NCBI GenBank assembly: GCA_948567375.1
Contig: OX419757.1
Span: 56,913,665-56,977,664 of the forward strand
Length of the DNA: 64,000 nucleotides
Source of the DNA: Lunularia cruciata
Taxonomy: Eukaryota > Streptophyta > Marchantiopsida > Lunulariales > Lunulariaceae
Direction: 5' to 3'
Every line of letters starts with the position of its first letter. Positions within the stretch are counted from its first letter, which is position 1. A program made the position numbers and the translations under genes. The notes under the pieces are model-generated. The model was given only the letters and a program-made list of their open reading frames with translations. It searched no databases and was not told the DNA's origin. Of this stretch, positions 56,221-64,000 are shown piece by piece.

Positions 56221-57714
56221 TGTCACGCCATTTGTAGTTCCGCATCTAGATGCTCGGACACTGGAGTTCCAGTGATAGTAGTTAGAGTTACTCTAGCTGT
56301 TTCTCAGGGACTACTTTCCAACGGTTAGATTTCGTGTTCGGGGTACTGACTTCACGGTGGGGCCCACCGTCACTTTGCACCGTTTGCACCGTCGAGTGTG
56401 CTGTCAGCGGGACCGTTAGGGTTTCAGGGCTAGCTCAAGTCCAGGGGGTATAGTTTCGAAGTGAGCTCTAGAGAGCTCACTTCTCTGATGTTGAGCCTTC
56501 GAGTTCCTGGCTATGGTGGACAGAGGCCGGCGAGCGTCACCTGGATTCTCTATGCTTGAGTGGGTGTGGCTTGACTGTAATCAGTGCCCAGTTGTTGGCA
56601 GTTTATAGAGTGACAGATCAAGTACTGATCTGAGTTGAGTTGAGTTGAGAATGTTAAGCAATCTGATTACATCAGAGAAGTCAAGTCAGGGGGAAATCGG
56701 GTGCAGGAACGTTGAGTGTTGGTGGTATCTCCAAGCTCGGTGGATCGTGGTAGCTCGATTCAGGTTCTGTGTTTCCCTAGTGTGCAGAACTCGTGTAGTT
56801 GATGCAAATTTGGCAGTTAGGCGGACGGTGTGCGGAAGCGCTGGCCAAATTTCGAGCAAAGAAGGAGCAATTTTCGAGCAGTGTTGTGATTTTGAGCTCA
56901 GGAGGTGAAGGCAGGACCAATTTGCTGCGAGTTGGGCTCAGAAAGTGAAATTGAAGGTGGAGTTGGAAAGCTCTTCTCATGAAATTGTGATTTGGAAAAA
57001 CCCATTTTGTCAATTTGGCTCGAGTGGAAAGTTAGCGGAGGATTTGGCGGACATCCATCTTTAGGGTTTACGTCAGATTTACATCAGATTTTGGGCCAGA
57101 ATTGGAGGAGTTTTGCTGTTTGGCCAGATTTGGAGAACTTTCGCTAGTTTGGAGGAGTTTCGCAGATTTGGAGAAGTTTCACCAATTTTGGAGGAGGTTC
57201 GAAGTGGCAACAAGAAAGGCCTCATTTGGCTGAATTTCGGCGTTTAGAGGCTTCGAGGCATAGGGCTGTGGGCTATGAGAGGCTACAAAGGCCTAGAAGG
57301 GCCAGAAGGGCCAACATATATACGCACGACAGCTGTCACGCCATTTGTAGTTCCGCATCTAGATGCTTGGACACTGGAGTTCCAGTGATGGTAGTTAGAG
57401 TTATTCTAGCTGTTTCTCAGGGACTACTTTCCGACGGTTAGATTTCGTGTGATTGGATCCCCTCCATTCTCTGCTTCCTGTTTGTGCACCACGTTTGTGT
57501 GAGGTGCCTTGACTTTTGAGCGTTGGTGCTCTGGTGTGCTCTCGGTGGTGAGGCTGGAGTGATGACCAGTCAGACTACCTTTGTTTCTCTCCGGTGAGGC
57601 AGGAAGTGATGACCTACAGACCGTGAGAGTGCGTGTTATGATGGCAGGTTACAGGTTGCCCTTCCCCTAGTGTAGTTATCTCGGTTAGAGTTACATTAGT
57701 GGGTGGTGTTTTAG
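56221..57714 (+). repeat. M3 5' LTR and leader, rearranged
   Basis: Starts TGTCACGCCATTTGTAG. At 57334 the first 117 bases of the LTR are repeated, then join the leader at TGATTGGATCC. In M1 and M4 that place holds about 350 bp not seen here. The junction shares GATTTCNTGT. A TATA-like TTTATAG lies near 56600. The inner LTR boundary cannot be fixed. Confidence 0.75.
57334..57450 (+). repeat. 117 bp duplicate of M3 LTR start
   Basis: Direct repeat of 56221-56337 with a few base changes (CTCGGACAC against CTTGGACAC; TTACTCTAG against TTATTCTAG). Confidence 0.9.
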
Positions 57715-60700
57715 TTGGTGTTGGCACGCGGTGGTGTTGGCACTTGGTGGGGCACTTGCGGTTGCGACTTGCTATTGCAGTTGGTGGTTCGGGTTTGTTG
57801 GTGTGGTTACTTTGTCACGACGGAGTTCTTTGGAGATTCCAGAGGAGTTAGTCCTGCAGTACGCAGTGGGTTTACTCGGAGTGGTGCTCGGTATCAGCCT
57901 GTATCTCAGGTCCCAGTGAGGGAGGAGATTGACTCTGAGTTGGAGTTCGACACAGGAGCTGATTCAGTTGAGAGTGCACTTGGTGTGTCCGCACCGTTGT
58001 TGTGGGACATGGACGAGATTTATGGGGCCTCCAAAGGCCCTAGGCGTTACTCTAGTACAGTGGGTACCATTGAGTTGGATGACTTCATCCAAGAGTTCGA
58101 TAGTTGGTGTGATCTGCAGCAGATGCGGAACCCGACTTTGTTCACACCCTTCATGGCATGGAAGGGGTTGTTTCAGCACTTGGAGGGTCCACCGATGGAC
58201 GACTACCATGAGTTCAGGAGAGCTCATTTGGAGGAGATTGAGTTATGGAGACAGTATTGGTCTCCACACTATGTCTCTATCACTTCAGGTTCGGTGGCCA
58301 GGAGTAGGTCGGCTGTACCTACGAGTTCTAGCTCGAGTAGTGTTGGTGGAGCTAGTGGAGGTGCACTAGCTGGAGATAGTGCTACTACGAGTGGAGGTAC
58401 CGCTGCAGGAGGTGGTGTGGTACCGGGGTTTAACCCCATGGTTGAGTTCTTCCTATGTTTGAGGCAGAACTACCAGGGAGTGCGGACTGACAAGCTGAGG
58501 AGCTTGCAAGAGTTCCAGCGGAAGGCTGGAGAGAGCCTACACGAGGCATACACTCGCATGAGGCGGCTGATCAGTTTCACTCAGGGAGTTACTGAGGCCC
58601 AGGCAGTCCAGTTTTGGTATGGGATACTGGACAGGGAGTTGCGACGTAGAGTTCGTGATGCTACGTTGTTGCAGGCTACTTCGCCCACTTTGGCAGTAGT
58701 CTTTGGTTTGGCTGAGCGTATTGAGCTCAACATGGTGGAGGAGAGAGTGGTGACATCTGGATTTGGTAGAGAGACCTCATCCACGGTTGTGACTTCTTCT
58801 AGAGTGCAGCAGAGTGCACCACGCCCTGTTGGTTTTCGAGGACAGGGTGGACAGCCCAGATCCTATGGAGCGAGTGGAGGGCCTAGTGGAGCTAGACCCT
58901 TACCCTCATTTTCGGGGCAGCAGCAGCCAGTGAGTGGTGGTGTTGCTTGTTGGACTTGTGGTGGACCTCACCATAGGAGAGAGTGTACTCAGGGCAGCGG
59001 ACCTGATACCTCTGGTGCATCACAGCCAGCACAGAGGCAGTGTGAGCACTGCCATAGATTTGGTCATACTAGTGACCGGTGTTTTGACCTACACCCGGAG
59101 TTACGGAGTGGTAGGGCTGCTATGGCAGGTAGTAGAGGAGCTCCAGTTCATGGAGGACGAGGTGGTAGAGGTGGTGGTAGAGGATCTACACCTAGTAGGG
59201 GTGCAGTACCTGCCCTTACTTCTGACATAGCTATGGCTACTCGGATTGAGCAGTTGGAGCAGAGATTGGCTAGTATGGCTATTGCTCATAGGAGATCAGA
59301 TTCGGGTGCTGAGGCTTCCACCTCATATGCTGGTGATAGAGATGCTTTGGACTTCATGTGCGGAGCAGCACAGGTGGATGCATCTGCAGCAGTGACTAGG
59401 AGTGCAGTACGTGCTCCAGAGCCTAGAGGAGCATCAGTGGAGTTGGACCCACAGAGAGGAGAGGTTGGGAGACAGGTCAGACTTCCCCAATCTTTCACGT
59501 TATCTGAGGCATTGCAGACGACATCCATGGTTCCTAGACGTCCCAGTGCAGGTGTGGTAGGTGGTGATGGAGTACTTGATGGAGTACCTGCTAGTCAGCC
59601 ACCTGCTACTACACAGATTGAGTCTAGCATGATGTTGGGGGCGGCTCAGCTGATTATGCGGCATCCTTTATTTTCAGCCAGTGACATGTTTACATTGGGA
59701 GTGGACCCAGCCCCAGTGTTCCGGTTGGCTGCCATGTTGTGTGAGAGTAGGGATGGTGCAGTTCCTACTACTAGAGCAGAGGTGGTTGGTAGTGGAGCTG
59801 ACTTGGTTGAGGAGCATGGGATCCGTTCAGCGACCAGTGGTTTATGGCAGGCAGCAGCGGCTAGACTGGAGGAGTTGCCAGCTAGACCGGCCTTTGAGAG
59901 AGCGCGGTTTACACCTGGTGTTGTCCTATTGGATAACCAGAGGGGGATCTTTCGTTTGGTAGGACCTTCAGGGAAGGTCTATACACCACAGAGAGTCTTG
60001 TTAGACTCTGGTGCGCAGCCCCTTATGTTGGGGAAGGCTGCAGTTGTTGGTCTGGAGTTACGGAAGACCGATGTGGAGAGGTGTCCATTTCAGATCCAGA
60101 CATCTCTTGGTGGTGGTTCGACACAGTACATCACACGTGGAGAGCTTGTTGTCCAGGTTCAGCCTGGTCATCCGACTGATAGCTCGGTGGTGAGAGCTCA
60201 GGCTATTGTGACGATAGCTGAGTCCTATGATGTGCTAGTTGGGGGAGCAGTGTTATACCCTATGGGTTTCAGTATTGACTATTGGGAGGAGACAGCCTCT
60301 TATAGACCTGGTTGGCAGTCTGGTGAGGGACAGGTATGTCGCCTACCAGTACGCTTCAGTAGTGGCAGTCTTGGCTCACTACAGTCCGGGACCATGGCAG
60401 CATCAGTTTTGGCTTTCAGCGGGGCAGTTACTTGGCCTGGTGACTTGTTGGAGAGGAACGCCCATGCAGAGGATACTCCAATACCAGAGGAGATCACTCG
60501 GCTATGGAGTACGAGTGGGATTGTTCCATCCACCTTGGATGTTCCATTGTGGAGTTCAGAGGAGGCATTGCAGCAGCATGCAGATCAGTTGGTGCAGCAG
60601 GCTTGGAGTGGAGCCTTTGTACCATCAGGGGATGAGTGTGAGGATGAGCCTCCAGAGGCGATTGCTTTGACACCTCTGGATACCACACTCATTGCTTGGC

Positions 60701-62001
60701 AGTATCCAGTAGAGGGGATATGCCTATTGGAGTTGTTTGGTGGGATCAGCACCGGACTAGCTGCGGTATTACAGGCGGGTATCCGAGTACAGAGGTACTT
60801 GTATGTAGAGAGAGATGAGACTGCTAGGCGAGTCTCTCTACATCATGTGGCACACTTGGCCTATCGGTATCCGGAGTTATTACCGATGTCAGCAGTCAGA
60901 GGTTACCAGAAGGCCTTACCAGGAGACATTTCCTTACTGGGGGCGCATGACCTAGAGAGACATGGGCCTGTTCACTTGGTGATTTCTGGATGGCCATGTC
61001 AGGGACATACACGTGCGGGCCGCGGTTTGGGTCTTCAGGATCCTCGTTCTGGTGTGTTTTGGGAGATGTTACGGATACTACGACATCTCCAGGCTCATCA
61101 GTCTGTTTCTCCAGCTTACCTTTTGGAGAACGTTCCATTGATGGGTGATTCTCGCACTAGAGTGGTGGCGAGTACACATCAGGTCCATTCATGGATGGGA
61201 CCTGCTGTATTGTTAGATGCAGCCAGAGTGGGATCACGGGCTCATCGTCTTCGTCTTTGGTGGACGAACCTTTTACCCAGAGAGGTTCTACAGCGTAGTT
61301 ATGATGGGATTCAGCGACTAGACCACATTCTTGTTGATGATATCTTGGATGCTGGACGTCAGTCTCAGACAGTGGTAGTGGCTGATAGGTCACCCATGGC
61401 AGTGGTGAACCTAGTTGGACAGCCTAGAGCTGCATTTCCCACACTCATGAGTTTCCCAGGCTCTCATGCTTTTCGAGAGGGAGGACCTGGACTTGTTTGG
61501 GACTCACAGTTACAGCAGTTGGTGGAGCCCAATGCTGATGAGAGAGAGCGGGCGATGGGTTTTCGCACTGGTATTACCGCTGTTCCAGCAGTGTCAGAGG
61601 CATCCAGGCGTCAGGTGTTAGGTCAGGCTATGGACCTGAACTGTTTGACCTGGATTGTGAGCCTTGGTTTGGCAGAGCAGCGTAGGATGCGCTTGATAGG
61701 CATCACCACTCGGACACTTGTGAGCCCTGTGCCTATCGAGACGATTCAGGCACATGCTGGGGGCGATGGACCGAGTGGACATGGTATTCTTGGGACACAT
61801 CCAGTAGCTACTAGGGAGAGTGGTCTACTTGGAGTCCATCCAGGTGAGCGTGGGCTACTTGGATTACACCCTTGGTCCACATGGGATGCAGCCAGAGGAC
61901 GTATGGAGCTTGCAGCTAGAGTGGAGGGAGTTTTTCACACAGAGGTTGGGACCTCTAGTGGTCGGGAGCATGACACCATTGCTCCCAAGGGCCCAGTGTA
62001 G
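57715..62001 (+). CDS. M3 Gag-protease-C5-methyltransferase polyprotein, up to 1428 codons
   Basis: Open frame from TTG at 57715; the first ATG is at 58009 (MDEIYGASKG). In M4 part of the upstream segment is conserved as protein, so the true start is uncertain. Domains by residue of the long frame: Gag-like 105-340; serine/glycine linker 200-240; zinc knuckles CWTCGGPHHRREC 412-424 (spacing off by one) and CEHCHRFGHTSDRC 443-456; protease VLLDSGAQPLMLG 761-773; C5-MTase about 1000-1320. MTase boxes: motif I LLELFGGISTGLAAVL (1004-1019), YVERDE, catalytic SGWPCQGHT (Cys1095), LLENVP (1136-1141), RVGSRAHRLRLWW (1171-1183), ERERAMGF (1276-1283), LGQAMDLN (1302-1309). It would methylate cytosine in DNA; subfamily unresolved. 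It ends at TAG. Confidence 0.93.
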   Translation: MVLARGGVGTWWGTCGCDLLLQLVVRVCWCGYFVTTEFFGDSRGVSPAVRSGFTRSGARYQPVSQVPVREEIDSELEFDTGADSVESALGVSAPLLWDMDEIYGASKGPRRYSSTVGTIELDDFIQEFDSWCDLQQMRNPTLFTPFMAWKGLFQHLEGPPMDDYHEFRRAHLEEIELWRQYWSPHYVSITSGSVARSRSAVPTSSSSSSVGGASGGALAGDSATTSGGTAAGGGVVPGFNPMVEFFLCLRQNYQGVRTDKLRSLQEFQRKAGESLHEAYTRMRRLISFTQGVTEAQAVQFWYGILDRELRRRVRDATLLQATSPTLAVVFGLAERIELNMVEERVVTSGFGRETSSTVVTSSRVQQSAPRPVGFRGQGGQPRSYGASGGPSGARPLPSFSGQQQPVSGGVACWTCGGPHHRRECTQGSGPDTSGASQPAQRQCEHCHRFGHTSDRCFDLHPELRSGRAAMAGSRGAPVHGGRGGRGGGRGSTPSRGAVPALTSDIAMATRIEQLEQRLASMAIAHRRSDSGAEASTSYAGDRDALDFMCGAAQVDASAAVTRSAVRAPEPRGASVELDPQRGEVGRQVRLPQSFTLSEALQTTSMVPRRPSAGVVGGDGVLDGVPASQPPATTQIESSMMLGAAQLIMRHPLFSASDMFTLGVDPAPVFRLAAMLCESRDGAVPTTRAEVVGSGADLVEEHGIRSATSGLWQAAAARLEELPARPAFERARFTPGVVLLDNQRGIFRLVGPSGKVYTPQRVLLDSGAQPLMLGKAAVVGLELRKTDVERCPFQIQTSLGGGSTQYITRGELVVQVQPGHPTDSSVVRAQAIVTIAESYDVLVGGAVLYPMGFSIDYWEETASYRPGWQSGEGQVCRLPVRFSSGSLGSLQSGTMAASVLAFSGAVTWPGDLLERNAHAEDTPIPEEITRLWSTSGIVPSTLDVPLWSSEEALQQHADQLVQQAWSGAFVPSGDECEDEPPEAIALTPLDTTLIAWQYPVEGICLLELFGGISTGLAAVLQAGIRVQRYLYVERDETARRVSLHHVAHLAYRYPELLPMSAVRGYQKALPGDISLLGAHDLERHGPVHLVISGWPCQGHTRAGRGLGLQDPRSGVFWEMLRILRHLQAHQSVSPAYLLENVPLMGDSRTRVVASTHQVHSWMGPAVLLDAARVGSRAHRLRLWWTNLLPREVLQRSYDGIQRLDHILVDDILDAGRQSQTVVVADRSPMAVVNLVGQPRAAFPTLMSFPGSHAFREGGPGLVWDSQLQQLVEPNADERERAMGFRTGITAVPAVSEASRRQVLGQAMDLNCLTWIVSLGLAEQRRMRLIGITTRTLVSPVPIETIQAHAGGDGPSGHGILGTHPVATRESGLLGVHPGERGLLGLHPWSTWDAARGRMELAARVEGVFHTEVGTSSGREHDTIAPKGPV

Positions 62002-62007
62002 CAGCCA
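61999..62007 (+). other. Candidate readthrough stop TAG CAG CCA
   Basis: Stop of the gag-methyltransferase frame. The same frame stays open for at least 270 codons beyond it into RT. The six bases after TAG (CAGCCA) fit CARYYA, the context known for leaky UAG codons. TAG is at the same place in M1 and M4. Confidence 0.75.
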
Positions 62008-62820
62008 GTCAGTACGTCTTCCACTCCTACTACAGTTACAGAGGATACTTGGGAGCCAGATCTTGGACCCAAGCTTACTGGAGAGGAAAGACGGAGGGTT
62101 TGGAGGTTCTTGAGGAGTCACACGAGTTGTTTTGCCTTCAGTATGAAGGATTTGGGTGCTCTGAAGGGACCTGGTATACGGATTGAGCTGACTAGCGACA
62201 CACCTGTTTTCCGACGTCCTTATCGATATAGTGAGATGGAGAGGACATTGATTCAGAGCCGAAGTAGTGACCTTTTTGAGGCTGGTTTGGTGGAGATTTC
62301 ACATGGAGAGTATGCATCAGCGACAGTGATGCCAGCCAAGAAGGATATGCATGACAACTATACAGATAGGCGGATGTGTGGAGATTACCGTCCTATCAAC
62401 CGACAGACCAGGGCTGATCGGTATGCCATGCCTACACCGGAGGAGATTTTTGATGCGATTGGGCATGCAAAGGTCTTCAGTACTTTGGATCTTCGAGCGG
62501 GATATCATCAGTTGCCGATCAGGGAGGAAGATAAGTCCAAGACAGCATTTTGGGCTATTGATCCTCACGGCAAGGATGTGTTATATCAGTGGAGATTCTT
62601 ACCATTTGGGTTGAAGAATGCTCCTGCTGAGTTCCAGAGGGTCATGGATAGGATCCTAGCTGGACTGGATTTTGCTCGGTGCTATATTGATGACATTTTG
62701 GTGTATAGCACTACTGTGGAGGAGCATGAGAGACAGTTGTTGGAGGTGTTTGAGAGGTTGAGATCTCATGGACTCAAATTACATCCTGGGAAGTGTAGGT
62801 TCTTCCATGAGCAGGTTGAG
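62002..62820 (+). pseudogene. M3 reverse transcriptase (fingers and palm), 3' side deleted
   Basis: In frame with the preceding ORF through the TAG. It includes a linker (QPVSTSSTPTTVTEDTWEPD), CGDYRPINRQTRADRYAMPT, STLDLRAGYHQLPI, FLPFGLKNAPAEFQR and the catalytic YIDDILVYS (about 62683-62709). At about 62820 it jumps from HEQVE straight to a later position, losing about 230 bp that M1 and M4 keep (with FLGLANFY), and the frame shifts. The join shares GAG. A working pol would need that segment. Confidence 0.9.
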
Positions 62821-62821
62821 A

Positions 62822-64000
62822 GCTTTTGTAGAGCTCAAGGAGAGGTTGACATTTGCTCCTATTTTGAGGAGACCGATCAGGGGATGACCATTTCAGGTTC
62901 ACACTGATTGGAGTATGTTGGGGCTTGGAGCGGTGCTCACCCAACATGATGATGAGGAGAAGGAGTTTGTGGTGGCCTATGCTAGTCGCTCCAACAATTC
63001 AGCGGAGGCAAAGTATAGTTCATATGAGGGAGAGTGCTTGGCAGCAGTTTGGGCAGTAGCACATTTCCGATGTTACCTATTTGGTAACCCCTTCACTCTC
63101 ATCACTGATCATCAGCCGCTGAAGTGGTTGATGGAGTCCGACAAGCTTTCAGGGAAGCTTGCACGATGGGCTCTGATTTTACAGGAGTATGATTTCACGG
63201 TTGTTCACAGACCTGGAGTGGTGAACCGTGATGCAGATGGGTTGAGTAGAAACCCATGTCCCAGCCATCAGGATCAGACCGGAGCACGTTGGCATGGTGA
63301 GACAGATGAGGAGATGGTGCCAGGTTGGCATGCATCAGCCTTTCTGTGTATATTTGCAGAGACATTGGTGGTATCTCTCTCAGCGCATACAGGAGGAGTT
63401 ATTGAGGTCACAGATCCAGAGAGTGAAGATATTGGTACAGTTCAGCGAGACATTCATGATGATGTCTTAGTGATGGACTATCTTCGCACTGGTGTTGTGG
63501 GTGGCACAGTTGGGGCCAAGGAGAGAGACCGTGTTCTTCAGCGAGCCAGACGGTTCAGATTGGAGGGTAGATACCTTTTGCGTGTATGGGAGGATGGTAG
63601 AGTGCGAGTAGTACCACTTCCATCACAGAGACCACAGTTGGTCCGTCATGCTCATGAGGAGCTAGGACATTTTGGAGTAAAGCGTACATATAGCTTACTC
63701 CAGAGTCATTATTGGTGGCGCGGTATGCAGACCGAGGTACAGCAGTTTGTTGCCAGATGTGTGGTTTGTGACCGAGTTAGAGCATCATTCAATGCTCCTA
63801 CGCCACAGTTACACCCATTACCTATCATGGGATTGGGTTACCGTTGGAGTTTGGACTTCGCCGGACCTTTACCGCTGACTGTGAGACATCATTGGTATGT
63901 TTTGGTGATGGTGGAGCACTTCTCCAAGTGGATTGAGTTGGTGGCACTTCCTGACAAGTCTAGTGAAGGGACAGCTTACTCGTTCCTGGATCGAGTTCTT
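62822..64000 (+). pseudogene. M3 RNase H and integrase, open at window end
   Basis: Continues in a different frame from the RT. After a TGA at 62885-62887 the frame is open from 62888 to the window edge. RNase H: HTDWSMLGLGAVLTQ, TDHQPLKWL. Integrase: HEELGHFGVKR and CVVCD form the HHCC site; SLDFAGPLPL holds the first catalytic Asp. The other two catalytic acids lie beyond the window. The TGA is shared with M1, but M4 has a leucine codon. Confidence 0.88.

Larger units (their letters stand above)
56221..64000 (+). mobile_element. Ty3/gypsy element M3 with C5-methyltransferase, plus strand
   Basis: Best-preserved copy of family M, starting TGTCACGCC at 56221 and running past the window end. 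Order: LTR and leader, gag-protease-methyltransferase frame (to 62001), TAG, RT, RNase H, integrase. It has a rearranged LTR (57334-57450 duplicates 56221-56337) and a deletion at about 62820 that shifts frame, so it is not autonomous even though the first ORF is intact. Confidence 0.93.

Noticed and set aside
60715..61680. The methyltransferase as a host gene next to a transposon
   Set aside because: It is in one uninterrupted frame with zinc knuckles and protease, and the same arrangement recurs in M1 and M4.

Overview
This window is plant nuclear DNA made almost entirely of nested LTR retrotransposons of the Ty3/gypsy type. I found no convincing host gene, tRNA, rRNA or CRISPR array. The evidence for a plant is a chromodomain-bearing gypsy element primed by initiator-Met tRNA, plant-type gypsy reverse transcriptases, and the density of nested insertions seen in large plant genomes. 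The species cannot be named from this sequence. A non-flowering streptophyte is possible, but that is only a guess.

Four families are visible. Family M is a gypsy element whose gag/protease polyprotein also carries a complete-looking cytosine-5 DNA methyltransferase (C5-MTase) domain. It has three copies: M1 (minus, 1-24366, cut by three insertions), M4 (minus, 24498-32677, 3' truncated, decayed) and M3 (plus, 56221 to the window end, best preserved). Family B has an undivided gag-pol frame of about 1608 codons, 678 bp LTRs, an odd primer site and leader ORFs. B1 (minus, 6459-17995) lies inside M1; B2 (plus, 36375-44190) is intact and very young. Family C is a chromovirus with initiator-Met primer sites and LTRs full of heat-shock-element-like palindromes. 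C1 (minus, 34593-48055) contains B2; D (minus, 50210-55657) is an older relative. The last group is solo-LTR-like insertions with TG/CA ends: A (67-3209, with three minisatellite blocks), E (18524-20676), and a coiled-coil ORF element (13894-17651) inside an LTR of B1. A decayed relative of the coiled-coil element lies at 32678-34592.

Reading left to right: M1 pol with insertion A; M1 methyltransferase; B1 with the coiled-coil element in its 5' LTR; M1 protease; insertion E; M1 gag and LTR; a 131 bp scrap; M4; the relict; C1 holding B2; AT-rich relict DNA; D; more relict DNA; M3.

The most interesting system is family M. Its order is Gag-like region, two zinc knuckles, aspartic protease and C5-MTase, then a single in-frame TAG, then reverse transcriptase, RNase H and integrase. 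The TAG is at the same place in all three copies. In M3 and M4 it is followed by CAG CCA, which fits the leaky UAG-CARYYA context. This suggests the methyltransferase is made in Gag-like amounts and Pol only by readthrough. M1 and M4 look depleted of CpG relative to M3, as expected if the element is itself methylated and decays by deamination.
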